From positions 1 to 64,000 of the forward strand of contig JAJYHM010000040.1 in NCBI GenBank assembly GCA_021784755.1: a stretch of DNA of 64,000 nucleotides, read 5' to 3'. The number at the start of each line of letters is the position of its first letter. Position 1 is the first letter of the stretch. Position numbers and translations under genes: made by a program. A model generated the notes under the pieces. That model had not been told where the DNA came from, did no database searches, and saw only the letters and a list, made by a program, of their open reading frames with translations. The DNA is from Pseudomonadota bacterium (lineage in GTDB: Bacteria; Pseudomonadota; Gammaproteobacteria; Acidiferrobacterales; Acidiferrobacteraceae). Of the stretch, positions 7,894-19,108 are shown one piece after another.

Positions 7894-9257
7894 TGACCCT
7901 CGACGAGGCGGCTATGGCGGTCGGCGCCGTTGTCGGCGATGCCTCCGGGCGCATCCATGGCGTGGCGACAGACACGCGCACAATGACCCCCGGTTGCCTG
8001 TTCGTTGCCCTGCGCGGTGCGCGTTTCGATGGTCATGCCTTCTTGCGGGACGCGGCCTCTCAGGGCGCTGTGGCTGCCCTGACCGACCGACCGCGCGAGC
8101 CGGGTTGGCCACAGTGCCTCGTCGTGCCGGATACCCGGAACGCCCTCGGTCGTCTGGCAGCTTATTGGCGCCGCAAAATGCCGGCCAAGGTGCTCGCCGT
8201 GACCGGGAGTAATGGCAAGACCAGTGTGAAGGAACTGACCGCGCGCATATTGGCTGTGGGGCAGCGGGGGATCGCTACCCAAGGCAATCTCAATAACGAT
8301 ATCGGTCTGCCGCTCACACTGCTCAGGCTGCGGCCCGAGCATGATTATGCGGTCGTGGAGCTTGGCATGAATCGGCCTGGCGAGATCGCGACCCTCGGGG
8401 CGCTCGCCGCGCCCGATGCGGCGGTGGTCACGAATGCGGGATCCGCGCATTTGGAAGGTCTCGGCACGGTCGAGGCGGTGGCCCACGAAAAGGGGTCTTT
8501 ATACTCGAGCCTGGGGGAGCGGGGGACCGCGGTGATCAATGTCGATGACAACTATGCCGCGTATTGGAAGGGTCTCGCCCCGGGGGCGATATTGACCTAT
8601 GGGCTAGGCCCGGCGGCGGACGTGTCGGCCCGGTTCACGCTCCGTGACGATGGCACCGAACTTAGCATTCGCGCCCCGGGATGGAGTACCCCTCTGGCGG
8701 CACGCCTCGCGCTCTTGGGGCGCCATAACGTGGCGAATGCCTTGGCGGCGACCGCACTCGCTCTGACATTTGGTGTCTCGCGCGAGGCGATAGCACAAGG
8801 TCTGGCGCAGTCCGCGCCTGTTGCGGGTCGTCTCCAGAGCGTCCCTGGTTTTGCCGGTTCACGGCTGATCGACGACAGCTACAACGCCAATCCGGATTCG
8901 GCGCGTGCCGCCCTCGAGGTCTTGGCCGGTTTGCCCGGCGAGCGCTGGTTCGTCTTGGGCGATATGGCGGAGCTTGGGGACGCGGCCACCCTGATGCACC
9001 GAACCTTCGGCGCGGCAGCTGCCGCCTCCAAGGTCGAACATCTCTGGGCTCTGGGGCCGCTTGCCCGCGAGGCGGTCGCGGCATTCGGCGCGGGCGGGCG
9101 TCACTATGAGGATCACGAAACTTTGTCGCGAGATCTGAAAGCGGCGCTTCACAAGGACGCCGTGGTGTTGGTCAAGGGGTCGCGGAGCATGCGCATGGAG
9201 CGCATCGTGTCCGCTCTACGTGCTGGTGGAGGGCCGGATGCTGCTGCTCATCCTTAG
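7890..9257 (+). CDS. murF: UDP-MurNAc-pentapeptide synthetase MurF
   Basis: Attaches D-Ala-D-Ala to the UDP-MurNAc-tripeptide, the last cytoplasmic step in pentapeptide synthesis; DdlB at 16139 supplies the dipeptide. It has 455 residues. Motifs are GVATDTRTM in the N-terminal domain, the P-loop [13 protein letters not shown], and [12 protein letters not shown], followed by HNVANALAA and [16 protein letters not shown] at 7881-7885 fits a start at the second ATG (7893) slightly better than 7890, and both overlap the murE stop. The 3' end overlaps mraY by 20 bases. Confidence 0.97.
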   Translation: MMTLDEAAMAVGAVVGDASGRIHGVATDTRTMTPGCLFVALRGARFDGHAFLRDAASQGAVAALTDRPREPGWPQCLVVPDTRNALGRLAAYWRRKMPAKVLAVTGSNGKTSVKELTARILAVGQRGIATQGNLNNDIGLPLTLLRLRPEHDYAVVELGMNRPGEIATLGALAAPDAAVVTNAGSAHLEGLGTVEAVAHEKGSLYSSLGERGTAVINVDDNYAAYWKGLAPGAILTYGLGPAADVSARFTLRDDGTELSIRAPGWSTPLAARLALLGRHNVANALAATALALTFGVSREAIAQGLAQSAPVAGRLQSVPGFAGSRLIDDSYNANPDSARAALEVLAGLPGERWFVLGDMAELGDAATLMHRTFGAAAAASKVEHLWALGPLAREAVAAFGAGGRHYEDHETLSRDLKAALHKDAVVLVKGSRSMRMERIVSALRAGGGPDAAAHP

Positions 9258-10314
9258 GGCCTTCGGGGCCGGCTCGACCACCCACCTCCTCGCCTGGCGC
9301 GCCCTGTTCGCGCTACTGACGGCATTCGCCCTCGGTCTTGCCGCCGGTCCCGCGATGATTCGTAAGCTCAGGGCGCGACTCATCGGGCAGACGGTGCGCA
9401 AGGATGGTCCGCAGAGCCACTATCAGAAGGCCGGTACGCCGACCATGGGTGGCCTGCTCATGCTGTTTGCAATCACGGTATCGACGCTTCTTTGGATGCG
9501 GCTGGGCGACGCCGATACCTGGATCGCGCTTGCGACCTTATTGTTGTTTGGTGCCATCGGGTGGGCCGACGATTATGTCAAGCTCCTTTCGAAGAATCCG
9601 CGCGGAATCGGCGCGCGGGCCAAATTCGTGTCGCAGGCCGTCGCGTCGGTGGCGGCAGCCGCCGCTATCTTCGCTTGCGCGCACAAAGGACCGGATACCG
9701 CCTTCTATCTGCCGTGGGTGGCCCATCCCTTGGCCCAACTGGGCGTCGTCTCGTTCATTTTTTTCGCATTCCTGGTCATCACCGGCGCGAGTAACGCGGT
9801 CAATCTCACTGACGGCCTCGACGGCCTCGCCGCCTTTCCGACGGCCATGGTCGCGGGCGCTCTCGCAGTCCTCGCCTATGTCGCAGGTTCAGCACATTTC
9901 GCCGGACAGGTCGACCACCCTTTTGTCCCGGGCGCGCAGGAACTCGTGGTTTTCTGCAGCGCGATCATAGGCTCTGCGCTGGCTTTTCTGTGGTTCAACG
10001 CCTATCCGGCCCAGGTGTTCATGGGTGATGTGGGGGCGCTTGCGCTCGGCGCGGCTCTAGGTGTTGTCGCTGTTGTCATCCGACAGGAGATTCTGCTGTT
10101 CGTCATGGGCGGTGTATTCGTGGCCGAGACTGTCTCGGTCATGTTACAGGTTGGCTCTTTTAAGCTCACCGGGCGGCGCATTTTCAGGATGGCGCCCCTT
10201 CACCACCATTTTGAGCTGAAGGGGTGGCCGGAGCCGCGCGTGATCGTGCGGTTCTGGATCGTCACTCTCATTTTGGTGTTGGTGGGGCTATCCACCCTCG
10301 GGGGGCTACCATGA
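9238..10314 (+). CDS. mraY: Phospho-MurNAc-pentapeptide translocase MraY
   Basis: Polytopic inner-membrane enzyme that transfers phospho-MurNAc-pentapeptide to undecaprenyl phosphate, making lipid I. It has 358 residues with about ten membrane helices. Signature stretches are [31 protein letters not shown] (Asp-Asp pair), [10 protein letters not shown], the [11 protein letters not shown] motif and [16 protein letters not shown] chose ATG 9238 with GGTGGAGGG at 9225-9233; the in-frame upstream start at 9220 lacks an SD and adds an atypical N-terminus. The gene starts inside murF. Confidence 0.97.
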   Translation: MLLLILRAFGAGSTTHLLAWRALFALLTAFALGLAAGPAMIRKLRARLIGQTVRKDGPQSHYQKAGTPTMGGLLMLFAITVSTLLWMRLGDADTWIALATLLLFGAIGWADDYVKLLSKNPRGIGARAKFVSQAVASVAAAAAIFACAHKGPDTAFYLPWVAHPLAQLGVVSFIFFAFLVITGASNAVNLTDGLDGLAAFPTAMVAGALAVLAYVAGSAHFAGQVDHPFVPGAQELVVFCSAIIGSALAFLWFNAYPAQVFMGDVGALALGAALGVVAVVIRQEILLFVMGGVFVAETVSVMLQVGSFKLTGRRIFRMAPLHHHFELKGWPEPRVIVRFWIVTLILVLVGLSTLGGLP

Positions 10315-11660
10315 GCCGACACGCGATCGTTCTGGGTTTGGGCGAGACGGGCCTATCGTGTGTCACGTATCTGTTGTCGCAGGGTTATGACGTCACGGTG
10401 TGCGACACACGTCCCATGCCCCCGCTCCTGGAAGGCTTGCGCAAGCGTCATCCGCAGGTACCCGTACTCACGGGCGCCCTGCGTGAAGAGGTTCTCGGAG
10501 GTGCCGACCTGCTGGCGTTGAGCCCGGGTCTGTCCCTGAAGGAGTCGGCCATCGCCATCGCCCGCCGCCAGGGCGTGGCGATCGTAGGTGACATCGAGCT
10601 CTTTGCCCGCGCGTGTCTTGCGCCTGTCATCGCCATCACAGGCTCCAACGGCAAGAGTACGGTTACGACCTTGGTCGGTGATCTGCTCAAGGGCGCGGGT
10701 TTCAAGGTCGCGGTGGCGGGTAACATCGGTGTGCCGGTACTGTCGTTATTAGCCGAGCCCCCGCCCGATGTTTACGTTCTTGAGCTCTCGAGCTTTCAGC
10801 TGGAGACGACCGCGAGCCTGAATGCCCAGGCGGCCACCGTTTTGAATGTAAGCCCCGATCACATGGATCGCTACGAGGATCTGGCTGAATACGCCCATGC
10901 CAAGGCGCGCATTTTTACGGGAACGGGGCGCATGGTCATCAATCGCGATGATCCATGGGTCATCACCATGGCTCACGAAGATCGCGAGGTGGTCTCATTT
11001 GGTTTGAACCGGCCGATCGGTCACGATTTCGGTCTAATCGACCATGTCGGCGAGCCATGGATCGCCCGTGGGCGCCAGCCTTTGATGCCGGTGGCCGCCG
11101 TACCGCTCCCAGGGCGCCACAACATCGCCAATGTCATGGCTGCCTTTGCGCTTGCGACTACCGTGAGCCGCGATCTCCCGGCGATGGTGGAGGCGGCAGC
11201 AAGCTTCCAGGGCCTTGCCCATCGGACCGAGGTAGTGGGTCGGCACGAAGGTGTCGAATGGATAGACGACTCGAAGGGGACAAACGTTGGCGCGACGACC
11301 GCCGCCATGGCCGGGCTGGTCGGGCGCGTGGTTCTGATCGCCGGCGGTGACGGCAAGGGTGCGGATTTCTCGCCACTTGCGCCGGTTATACGCGATAAGG
11401 CCCGTGCCGTGGTGCTGATAGGGCGCGATGCTAAGCGTATCGAAGAGGCGGTCCGCGGCTCGTGCCCGATTGTCCACGCGGGCGATATGGATGAGGCCGT
11501 GCGCTTGGCGCGTGACTATGCTGAGCCCGGTGATCATGTGCTCTTGTCGCCTGCGTGTGCGAGCTTCGATATGTATCGCAATTATGCGCATCGTGGCGAG
11601 GTTTTCGCCGATGCCGTTCGGCGCCTCGTGATCGGGCGCCAAGGGGGTGGTCATGGCTGA
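10311..11660 (+). CDS. murD: UDP-MurNAc-L-alanine:D-glutamate ligase MurD
   Basis: Second Mur ligase, adding D-glutamate to UDP-MurNAc-L-Ala. It has 449 residues. The N-terminal nucleotide-binding-like domain starts [14 protein letters not shown]. The P-loop is [13 protein letters not shown], and the central domain shows [10 protein letters not shown] and [10 protein letters not shown]. The C-terminal domain contains [25 protein letters not shown] and [12 protein letters not shown], all typical of MurD. ATG 10311 forms an ATGA overlap with mraY. The end overlaps the ftsW start. Confidence 0.97.
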   Translation: MSRHAIVLGLGETGLSCVTYLLSQGYDVTVCDTRPMPPLLEGLRKRHPQVPVLTGALREEVLGGADLLALSPGLSLKESAIAIARRQGVAIVGDIELFARACLAPVIAITGSNGKSTVTTLVGDLLKGAGFKVAVAGNIGVPVLSLLAEPPPDVYVLELSSFQLETTASLNAQAATVLNVSPDHMDRYEDLAEYAHAKARIFTGTGRMVINRDDPWVITMAHEDREVVSFGLNRPIGHDFGLIDHVGEPWIARGRQPLMPVAAVPLPGRHNIANVMAAFALATTVSRDLPAMVEAAASFQGLAHRTEVVGRHEGVEWIDDSKGTNVGATTAAMAGLVGRVVLIAGGDGKGADFSPLAPVIRDKARAVVLIGRDAKRIEEAVRGSCPIVHAGDMDEAVRLARDYAEPGDHVLLSPACASFDMYRNYAHRGEVFADAVRRLVIGRQGGGHG

Positions 11661-12801
11661 CGCGAACGACGCGGCCGTCGCCCGCCGCTCACCACCGCTG
11701 GATCCGGTTCTTCTGTATACCTTGTATACGCTGCTTGGTTTCGGGCTTGTCATGGTGTACTCGGCGTCGGCGTTCGTTTCTATCCATAGGGCCGGTTACA
11801 GTATCTATTATCTCTGGCATGACGGCGTGAACATCGCGCTCAGCCTCGTGACACTCATGGTGGTGGTCACCATCCCCATGGCCGTGTGGCGCCAAATCTC
11901 CCCCTATCTGCTGATCGCAGGGCTTGTGGCGCTGGTCATGGTCTTGATTCCGCATGTCGGCGTGCGGGTCAATGGTTCCGCGCGCTGGCTGTCGCTTGGT
12001 GTCATCAATATCCAGCCCTCGGAGTTCCTGAAGCTCTTTCTGGTCCTCTATCTGGCGGGTTATCTTGTGCGCCGCCAGGGGCGCTTAAGTGAGTTCACTC
12101 ACGGTATCCTTACTGTGGCCACCCTGCTTATGGTGACTGGCGTGCTGCTTCTGCTCGAGCCGGATATGGGCAGTGAGGTGATTTTATGGGCGGTTGCCTT
12201 CGGCATGCTGTTCGTGGGCGGCGTCCGACTGAGTCACTTCTTGGCGGTGGTTCTTTCGGGGGTGGGGGCGGGTGCTGTGCTGATCCTCGCATCCCACTAT
12301 CGCGAGCAAAGGGTCATAGGCTTTCTGCATCCCTTCGCGCAGGCCAAGGGCGACGGCTATCAGCTTGTGCAATCGCTCATGGCGTTTGGGCGCGGAGGTT
12401 GGCTGGGGCGCGGACTCGGTCTCAGTATTCAGAAGCTTTATTATTTGCCGGCCGCTCACACGGACTTCCTGTTTGCGATTGTTGGCGAGGAGCTCGGGTT
12501 TCTTGGTGTGCTGTTCGTGATCGCGCTCTTTGGCGTGCTCATGATCCGCGCGTTCCGGATCGCTGAGGCCGCGCGCGCGGCCGAGGATCTTTACGCCTGC
12601 TATGTCGCTCAAGGGGTCGGTATCCTGATCGGCTTGGAGGCCATCATCAACATGGGTGTCGACATGGGCGTTCTGCCAACCAAGGGGCTCGCCTTACCGC
12701 TTTTAAGCTACGGAGGCTCCAGTACCCTAATGAGTTGTGTTGCGCTTGGCCTCTTGCTGCGCATCGATCGCGAACTGAAGGCCCGGGGGGCATCGCGATG
12801 A
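11653..12801 (+). CDS. ftsW: Septal peptidoglycan glycosyltransferase FtsW
   Basis: SEDS-family membrane protein that polymerises lipid II at the septum together with FtsI. It has 382 residues with about ten helices. Family motifs are the N-terminal GFGLVMVYSAS, then NGSARWLSLGVINIQPSEFLK, the AAHTDFLFAIVGEELGF loop and LPLLSYGGSSTLMSC near the C-terminus. Start choice is ATG 11653 with AAGGGGG at 11641-11647 upstream; GTG 11647 is the in-frame alternative. It overlaps murD and murG at either end. Confidence 0.96.
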   Translation: MADANDAAVARRSPPLDPVLLYTLYTLLGFGLVMVYSASAFVSIHRAGYSIYYLWHDGVNIALSLVTLMVVVTIPMAVWRQISPYLLIAGLVALVMVLIPHVGVRVNGSARWLSLGVINIQPSEFLKLFLVLYLAGYLVRRQGRLSEFTHGILTVATLLMVTGVLLLLEPDMGSEVILWAVAFGMLFVGGVRLSHFLAVVLSGVGAGAVLILASHYREQRVIGFLHPFAQAKGDGYQLVQSLMAFGRGGWLGRGLGLSIQKLYYLPAAHTDFLFAIVGEELGFLGVLFVIALFGVLMIRAFRIAEAARAAEDLYACYVAQGVGILIGLEAIINMGVDMGVLPTKGLALPLLSYGGSSTLMSCVALGLLLRIDRELKARGASR

Positions 12802-13874
12802 AGAGCGTTCTGATTGCCGCTGGCGGGACCGGGGGCCACGTGTTCCCGGCGCTCGCCGTGGCCCAGGCCTTGCGGGCCGAGGGGGTCACTGTCGTCTGGG
12901 TGGGCACCCAGCGCGGCCTCGAGGCGCGCGTCGTGCCGGCGGCCGGTTTCCCTATCGAGTGGATCACGATTCAGGGGTTGCGCAGAGGCTCGTTGCGCGA
13001 TCTCGCGTTTTTGCCAGGGCGCCTTCTCGTCGCTCTTTGGCAGACGTTTCAGATCTTCAGGCGGTGGCGTCCGGATGCGGTCCTTGCGCTCGGCGGCTTC
13101 GTCGCCGGTCCCGGCGGGATCATGGCGTGGCTTATGCGGACGCCGCTTGTTGTACACGAACAAAATGCGCTCGCGGGCCTCACCAATCGCGTGCTCGCCT
13201 TGTTCGCAGATCGCGTTCTCTGCGGGTTTCCGGAGGCGTTCCGTTCTCTGCCTGGGGCCGTTCATACGGGGAATCCCGTGCGGCCCGAGATACTGCGCGT
13301 CGCGCGCCCTGAGACCCGGCTCCGCGACCGCGTACCGCCACTGCGCGTGTTGGTCGTGGGGGGGAGCCAGGGGGCGACAGTGTTGAATACCGTCCTGCCG
13401 CAGGCCGTCGCCCTTATCGATCCCGCGTGGCGGCCTGTCATTCACCATCAAACCGGGCAGAGAGAGTTGGTGTCCACCGAGGAGGCGTATCGTAGCCGCG
13501 GCCTCGATGCCCGCGCGACCGCATTCATAGACGATATGGCCGCGGAGTATGAGTGGGCTGATGTGGTGGTGTGTCGGGCAGGCGCTATGACGATTGCCGA
13601 GTTGTGCGCGGTCGGTACCGCCGCTGTCCTAGTGCCCTTCCCCCATGCGACGGACGACCATCAGACGGCCAACGCCCGTTTCCTGGCCGATCGGGAGGCG
13701 GCACTCCTCGTGCCGCAGGGCGAGTTTTCGCCATCGCATCTGGCGGAGCTGCTCGAAGGCTTGGCGCGTGCCCCCGAGGTGGGCATGCGTATGGCTGAGC
13801 GTAGTCGATCGTGCGCCATGCCCGATGCCACGGAAAGGATTGTCGCGGCGTGTCTGGAGGCGGCGTATGCATAA
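12798..13874 (+). CDS. murG: Lipid II synthase MurG
   Basis: Peripheral membrane GT-B glycosyltransferase that adds GlcNAc from UDP-GlcNAc to lipid I, giving lipid II. It has 358 residues. The N-terminal G-loop reads [15 protein letters not shown], followed by [27 protein letters not shown] and [12 protein letters not shown]. The second G-loop is VVGGSQGA, and the donor-binding region has [11 protein letters not shown] and [14 protein letters not shown]. The start overlaps the ftsW stop as ATGA, and its stop overlaps murC. Confidence 0.97.
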   Translation: MKSVLIAAGGTGGHVFPALAVAQALRAEGVTVVWVGTQRGLEARVVPAAGFPIEWITIQGLRRGSLRDLAFLPGRLLVALWQTFQIFRRWRPDAVLALGGFVAGPGGIMAWLMRTPLVVHEQNALAGLTNRVLALFADRVLCGFPEAFRSLPGAVHTGNPVRPEILRVARPETRLRDRVPPLRVLVVGGSQGATVLNTVLPQAVALIDPAWRPVIHHQTGQRELVSTEEAYRSRGLDARATAFIDDMAAEYEWADVVVCRAGAMTIAELCAVGTAAVLVPFPHATDDHQTANARFLADREAALLVPQGEFSPSHLAELLEGLARAPEVGMRMAERSRSCAMPDATERIVAACLEAAYA

Positions 13875-15258
13875 TGTTCATCGTATCCATTTCGTGGGCA
13901 TAGGCGGCGCCGGGATGTGCGGTATCGCCGAAGTTCTTCATAACCTCAAATTCGAGGTGTCCGGATCGGATGCGGCTGAGAGCGCGAATACCCGCCGCCT
14001 CGAGGGCTTGGGGATACGCGTCCATATCGGCCATGACCCAAGCCTCGTGCGTGTGCAGGATGTCGTCGTCGTTTCTTCGGCGATAGCGTCAGAAAATCCC
14101 GAGGTGGTGGCGGCACGGGCCGCCAAGATCCCCGTCATTCCGCGCGCCGAGATGTTGGGTGAACTGATGCGTCTCCAGCAAGGGGTGGCGGTCGCGGGGA
14201 CTCATGGCAAGACCACCACCACGAGTCTCGTAGCCAGCGTCCTGGGTCAGGCGGGACTCGACCCGACCTTCGTCATAGGCGGTCGTTTGAATAGCATCGG
14301 CAGTCATGCGCGACTCGGACGTGGCCGCTATCTTGTCGCGGAGGCCGACGAAAGCGACGCTTCGTTCCTTCATCTCCAGCCCTTGATCGCGATCGTCACG
14401 AATATCGACTCGGATCATATGGGCACCTATGGCGGAGATTTCCAGCGCCTCAAGCAGGCTTTCCTGGCCTTCCTGCATAACCTGCCTTTCTATGGACTGG
14501 CAATCGTCTGCATAGACGATCCAATCATTCGCGAACTCTTGCCGGATATCCACAAACCTGTTCTGACCTATGGCGTGAGCGACGACGCGCAGATACGTGC
14601 CCACCATATCACGCAGGAGGGCCAGAACATGCGCTTCGCGGTCGCCTACCGTGGCGAGGAGTCGTGGCTCGAGGGCTCAATGCGTCACCCTGGTCGCCAT
14701 AACGTGCTGAACGCGCTTGCGGCGATCGCCGTCGGTCATGAATTGGGGGCTAAGCGAGAAGATATCGCGCAGGGTCTTGTGGCATTCGCGGGGATAGGGC
14801 GCCGCTTTCAGATCAACGCCCTAAGCCCCGTCGAGGGGGGTGACGTCCTTTTTGTGGATGATTACGCGCACCATCCCCGCGAAATTGCCGCGACTCTGGA
14901 GGCGGCGCGCGAGGGCTGGCCCGATCGTCGCTTGGTGGTGGTCTTTCAGCCGCACCGTTATACAAGGACTCACGATTTGCTCGAGGATTTCGCCGCGGCC
15001 CTGTCGGAGATCGAGCACCTCTTCGTGACCGAAGTCTACAGCGCAGGGGAGACCCCAGTGAGCGGTGCCGACGGGCGCGCGTTGTGTCGGTCTATCCGAG
15101 CGCGCGGACGCCATCCGGTATTCGTGGAAAGCCTGGCGGATCTTCCGCGCATCCTGGCCCCGGTCGTGGGTGCCAATGATCTGGTCTTGACCCTGGGTGC
15201 CGGCAATATCGGGCAGGCAGCCCTGACCTTGCCAGGGGCGCTAAAGGGGGTGCGATGA
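13867..15258 (+). CDS. murC: UDP-MurNAc:L-alanine ligase MurC
   Basis: First Mur ligase, adding L-alanine to UDP-MurNAc. It has 463 residues. The start [20 protein letters not shown] is the family's UDP-binding N-terminus. The ATP site is [13 protein letters not shown], and the central domain shows [12 protein letters not shown] and [10 protein letters not shown]. The C-terminal domain has [12 protein letters not shown] and [13 protein letters not shown] 13867 is chosen because it gives this N-terminus and overlaps murG by 8 bases; a longer in-frame opening to 13645 lies entirely in murG. Confidence 0.97.
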   Translation: MHNVHRIHFVGIGGAGMCGIAEVLHNLKFEVSGSDAAESANTRRLEGLGIRVHIGHDPSLVRVQDVVVVSSAIASENPEVVAARAAKIPVIPRAEMLGELMRLQQGVAVAGTHGKTTTTSLVASVLGQAGLDPTFVIGGRLNSIGSHARLGRGRYLVAEADESDASFLHLQPLIAIVTNIDSDHMGTYGGDFQRLKQAFLAFLHNLPFYGLAIVCIDDPIIRELLPDIHKPVLTYGVSDDAQIRAHHITQEGQNMRFAVAYRGEESWLEGSMRHPGRHNVLNALAAIAVGHELGAKREDIAQGLVAFAGIGRRFQINALSPVEGGDVLFVDDYAHHPREIAATLEAAREGWPDRRLVVVFQPHRYTRTHDLLEDFAAALSEIEHLFVTEVYSAGETPVSGADGRALCRSIRARGRHPVFVESLADLPRILAPVVGANDLVLTLGAGNIGQAALTLPGALKGVR

Positions 15259-16142
15259 CCTGCCCAAGCCCAGCTCGGAGCGACATCGTGCGCTATGACG
15301 AGCCGCTTGCGCCGCATACGACGTGGCGCGTAGGAGGGCCGGCCGACGTGCTCTGTGTGCCGCCTACGGTACCCGCGCTCTCGGCCTTCCTATCCGCGCA
15401 TCCCGCGTTACCGCTTCTGTGGCTTGGGCTTGGCAGCAATACACTCGTCCGCGATGCGGGCATCCGCGGCTTGGTCGTGATCACGGCGGGCGGTCTCGCA
15501 GGGCTTGGGTTCGAGGGTCAGGCCATACGCGCCGAGGCGGGCGTACCGCTCGCCAAACTTGCGCGCTTCTCCGTGCAATCCGGATACACCGGGCTCGAGT
15601 TTCTGGCGGGTATACCGGGCACGGTCGGTGGGGCACTCGCTATGAATGCGGGCGCTGCGGGCCGCGAGATCTGGGAGCAAGTGGCGTCGGTCGAGACGAT
15701 CGATCGGGGCGGGGAGCGGCACGTGCGTACGCGCGTCGATTTTGAAATCGGTTATCGGAGTGTAAGGCGTTTCCGCGAGGAGTGGTTTGTGAGCGCCTTA
15801 TTCGAGCTGCCTTCCGGCGATCCGTCCCTTGGAATGGCGCGTATCCGCGAGCATCTCGGGGTACGCAACCGAACGCAGCCCGTGCAGACAGCGAATGCCG
15901 GATCCGTTTTCCGCAATCCGCCCGGCGATCACGCCGGCCGATTGATAGAGAAAGCGGGCCTTAAAGGATTACGCGAGGGCGGCGCGGTGGTGTCCGAGCG
16001 TCATGCCAATTTCATCATCAACGATGCAGCGGCCACGGCTTCCGATATCGAGCGCCTGATCCTTCGAGTTCAGGCGGAGGTCCATGAACGTATGGATGTG
16101 TGGCTGGAGACCGAGGTGAAGATCGTGGGAGACGCCGCATGA
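15255..16142 (+). CDS. murB: UDP-N-acetylenolpyruvoylglucosamine reductase MurB
   Basis: FAD enzyme that reduces UDP-GlcNAc-enolpyruvate to UDP-MurNAc with NADPH. At 295 residues it resembles the shorter type II MurB rather than the 340-residue E. coli form. Visible motifs are [11 protein letters not shown]-like [45 protein letters not shown], and [13 protein letters not shown], whose Ser is the expected proton donor. RHANFIIN lies near the end. ATGA overlap with murC. Confidence 0.96.
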   Translation: MTCPSPARSDIVRYDEPLAPHTTWRVGGPADVLCVPPTVPALSAFLSAHPALPLLWLGLGSNTLVRDAGIRGLVVITAGGLAGLGFEGQAIRAEAGVPLAKLARFSVQSGYTGLEFLAGIPGTVGGALAMNAGAAGREIWEQVASVETIDRGGERHVRTRVDFEIGYRSVRRFREEWFVSALFELPSGDPSLGMARIREHLGVRNRTQPVQTANAGSVFRNPPGDHAGRLIEKAGLKGLREGGAVVSERHANFIINDAAATASDIERLILRVQAEVHERMDVWLETEVKIVGDAA

Positions 16143-17047
16143 GTCCTTATGGGAAGGTCGCGGTCTTGTACGGAGGGACCTCGTCCGAGCGCGAAGTCTC
16201 CCTGAAAAGTGGCGCTGCGGTGCTTGCCGCGCTGCGCGCGCGGGGCGTGGACGCTCATGGGGTGGATGCCGGGCGCGATCTGCCGATGCGGCTTGCCGAA
16301 GGTTACGATCGCGCCTTTATTGCGCTTCACGGGCGGTTGGGTGAGGACGGATGCGTGCAGGGTCTGCTCGAGGTCATGGGCATACCTTACACGGGCAGCG
16401 GCGTTGCCGCCTCGGCGCTTGCCATGGACAAGGTGGCGACCAAGGCGTTGTTCCGGGCGTCCTCTCTCTCGACGCCGGATTATCGCGTGATCGATACCGA
16501 GGCCGATCTCGCGGCCGCGGCAACGCTTGGATTCCCCCTTATCCTGAAACCCGTTTCCGAGGGATCGAGCGTCGGCGTAAGCCGGGTGGCACAAGCCACG
16601 GCCCTTGCCGAGGCGTTTGATAAGGCGCGCGCCTTTGGTTTGGTGCTGGCTGAGACCTGCATTGTGGGCCCCGAGTACACCTGTGCCATCCTCGGGGATC
16701 GGGCCCTACCAATTATAAGACTAGAGACGCCGCATGACTTCTATGACTACGAGGCGAAGTACCTAGTCGGCACGACGCGCTATCACTGTCCGGCGGGCTT
16801 GACGGCAGAACGCGAACTTGCGATGCAGGACCTTGCCATGCGGGCGTTCAAGGCTTTGGGCGCGCGTGGCTGGGGCCGCGTGGACATCATGGAAGACAGC
16901 GCCGGTCGATTTTACGTGCTGGAGCTCAATACCATCCCGGGCATGACGGATCATAGCCTCGTGCCGATGGCCGCCTGCGCCGCAGGATTGTCCTTTGAGG
17001 ATCTGGTGCTCGAGATCTTGTCGCAAACTTTGGAGGATGGCCCGTGA
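16139..17047 (+). CDS. ddlB: D-alanine--D-alanine ligase B
   Basis: ATP-grasp enzyme that makes the D-Ala-D-Ala dipeptide used by MurF. It has 302 residues. Motifs are VLYGGTSSEREVSLKSG at the N-terminus, ALHGRLGEDG and LPYTGSG-like IPYTGSGVAASALAMDK. The ATP-grasp core has LKPVSEGSSVGV, and the C-terminal metal site reads VLELNTIPGMTDHSL. ATG 16139 forms an ATGA overlap with murB; a longer opening to 16100 is inside murB. The stop overlaps the ftsQ GTG. Confidence 0.97.
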   Translation: MSPYGKVAVLYGGTSSEREVSLKSGAAVLAALRARGVDAHGVDAGRDLPMRLAEGYDRAFIALHGRLGEDGCVQGLLEVMGIPYTGSGVAASALAMDKVATKALFRASSLSTPDYRVIDTEADLAAAATLGFPLILKPVSEGSSVGVSRVAQATALAEAFDKARAFGLVLAETCIVGPEYTCAILGDRALPIIRLETPHDFYDYEAKYLVGTTRYHCPAGLTAERELAMQDLAMRAFKALGARGWGRVDIMEDSAGRFYVLELNTIPGMTDHSLVPMAACAAGLSFEDLVLEILSQTLEDGP

Positions 17048-17823
17048 GTGTCGGCGCAGACATCAGGGTACGGCCGACCCGCAATCGGCGGACATCGCGC
17101 TGGTATGGGCGCTTTCTCGGGCTCAGCCGACGTCACTTACGCATCGCGGCCTTCACGCTTTCGGCCCCGTTCGCGGCATGGGGGCTCCATTCCCTGCTTG
17201 CGCCTGGAAGGTTCCCAGTCCGGTCCGTGCGCGTTGTAGGCCGCCTCGGTCACATCCCGCAGCCTCTGCTCGTGGCCGCCCTCCGGCCTTTCCTGTCTCA
17301 GGATTTTTATACTCTGCCGCTCGATCAGGTGGGAGCCGCCGTGAAGACGGTCCCGTGGGTCGGCTCGGTGCGCGTCGAGCGCCGCTTTCCAAGAACCCTT
17401 GTCATCCATGTGAAGCGTCTGCACCTCAAGGCGCAATGGGCGGGTGGCGGATGGCTTGATGCGCAGGGCCTGCGCGCGCACTTGGATCATTACGAGCAGC
17501 CCAAAGGCTTGCCCTTGTTTCAGGGGCCCGCGGGCACTGAAAGCGCCATGTGGACTCATTATGGACGATTCGAGGCGCTCTTGAAGCCCGTTGGTTTGAC
17601 GATAGCGACGCTCAAATTATCCGACCGAGGTGCCTGGCGTGCGACATTGAAGGGTGGGCCTAAGCTTGTTTTGGGCCATGACTCTTACGCGCGCCTCGCA
17701 CGCTTCGTCGCGGTCTTTCCGCAGCTTGAGAGCGAACGGGCGAAGATGCGTCAGGTAGATTTGCGATACACGAATGGTTTTGCCATAGGGTGGAAGACGG
17801 GCTCGGGAGATAAAAATGACTAA
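17044..17823 (+). CDS. ftsQ: Cell division protein FtsQ
   Basis: Bitopic membrane protein that joins FtsL and FtsB and links early and late divisome components. It has 259 residues: a basic cytoplasmic tail of about 45 residues, one membrane helix (ITHLR-like HLRIAAFTLSAPFAAWGLHS), a POTRA domain beginning FPVRSVRVVGRLGHIP, and the beta domain with the VERRFPRTLVIHVKRL and AQWAGGGWLDAQG blocks. GTG 17044 overlaps the ddlB stop. Its end overlaps ftsA by 8 bases. Confidence 0.94.
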   Translation: MSVGADIRVRPTRNRRTSRWYGRFLGLSRRHLRIAAFTLSAPFAAWGLHSLLAPGRFPVRSVRVVGRLGHIPQPLLVAALRPFLSQDFYTLPLDQVGAAVKTVPWVGSVRVERRFPRTLVIHVKRLHLKAQWAGGGWLDAQGLRAHLDHYEQPKGLPLFQGPAGTESAMWTHYGRFEALLKPVGLTIATLKLSDRGAWRATLKGGPKLVLGHDSYARLARFVAVFPQLESERAKMRQVDLRYTNGFAIGWKTGSGDKND

Positions 17824-19057
17824 AAGGGGGGAAACCCGGCTTGTGGTGGGGCTCGATATTGGAACCTCTAAAGTACTTGCGATCGTAGGCGAGGTTGGGC
17901 CAGGTGGGGCAATAGAGATCATCGGGGTCGGCCACCAGCCATCGCGGGGCCTGAAAAAGGGTGTGGTCGTCAATATCGAGTCGACCGTCCAGTCGATACA
18001 ACGCGCGGTCGAGGAGGCCGAGCTCATGGCCGGCTGCCAGATTCACTCGGTTTACGCTGGCATAGCCGGAAGTCATATAAATTCCGTCAACTCACATGGA
18101 ATCGTGGCTATAAAGACCAAGGAGGTCGGGCAAGGGGACGTCGATCGCGTCCTAGAGGCTGCGCGCGCGCTACCGATCCCGGCGGATCAGAAGATTCTCC
18201 ACATCCTTCCGCAGGAGTACATCATCGATCGCCAGGAGGGGGTCCGCGAGCCGATTGGCATGTCGGGGGTGCGCTTAGAAGCCAAGGTTCACATCGTGAC
18301 GGGTGCCGTGAGCGCCGCTCAGAATATCATAAAATGCGTGCGGCGTTGCGGGCTCGAGGTCGAGGACATCATCCTCGAACAATTGGCGTCGAGCATCTCG
18401 GTTCTAACCGAGGATGAAAAGGAGCTCGGTGTGTGCCTGGTCGATATCGGTGGCGGCACGACCGACATATCGGTCTTCACTCAGGGTGCAATCCGCCACA
18501 CCTCGGTGATCCCCATCGCCGGCGACCAAGTCACAAATGACATCGCCGTAGCGCTGCGCACGCCCACGCAATACGCCGAAGACATCAAGAAACAGTGGGC
18601 CTGCGCCTCCGGGCGCGGCGTCGAGGATGGTGTGGTGGAGGTCCCGGGCGTGGGGGACCGCGCCCCGCGCAAGCTATCCCGGCAGACGCTCGCGGAAGTG
18701 GTCGAGCCGCGCATAACGGAATTGTATGAGCTGATTGCCGATGATTTGCGCAAGAGCGGCTTCATGGACCTGCTGGGCTCGGGGATCGTGTTGACCGGTG
18801 GGAGCGCGAAGATGGAGGGCATGGTTGAGTTGGCCGAAGAGGTGTTTCACGTGCCGGTGCGACTGGGGGTTCCGCAGTACGTGGGAGGATTAAGCGGCGT
18901 AGTGCATAACCCCATATTCGCGACTGGCGTGGGTCTTGTTTTGTATGGGCACAAGCAAACAGCGAGCGCTGTTTTTGCGCCGACGGGTCGCCAGAGCCCG
19001 GGGCGTTTTTCAGAAATATTGAATCGCATGAAAAGTTGGTTTCAAGGGAATTTTTGA
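17816..19057 (+). CDS. ftsA: Cell division protein FtsA
   Basis: Actin-like ATPase that tethers FtsZ filaments to the membrane. It has 413 residues. The phosphate-1 motif is VGLDIGTSKVLAIVGEV, followed by GIAGSHINSVNS in the 1C domain, VCLVDIGGGTTDISVF (phosphate 2) and GIVLTGGSAKMEGM (adenosine). The C-terminus ends in an amphipathic segment, EILNRMKSWFQGNF, the expected membrane-targeting sequence. It is followed 51 bases later by ftsZ. Confidence 0.97.
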   Translation: MTKRGETRLVVGLDIGTSKVLAIVGEVGPGGAIEIIGVGHQPSRGLKKGVVVNIESTVQSIQRAVEEAELMAGCQIHSVYAGIAGSHINSVNSHGIVAIKTKEVGQGDVDRVLEAARALPIPADQKILHILPQEYIIDRQEGVREPIGMSGVRLEAKVHIVTGAVSAAQNIIKCVRRCGLEVEDIILEQLASSISVLTEDEKELGVCLVDIGGGTTDISVFTQGAIRHTSVIPIAGDQVTNDIAVALRTPTQYAEDIKKQWACASGRGVEDGVVEVPGVGDRAPRKLSRQTLAEVVEPRITELYELIADDLRKSGFMDLLGSGIVLTGGSAKMEGMVELAEEVFHVPVRLGVPQYVGGLSGVVHNPIFATGVGLVLYGHKQTASAVFAPTGRQSPGRFSEILNRMKSWFQGNF

Positions 19058-19108
19058 CATCGGGAAGGAAGTCGGTGCGACATCCATTAAAGGATAGGAG
19101 AGTGGGCC

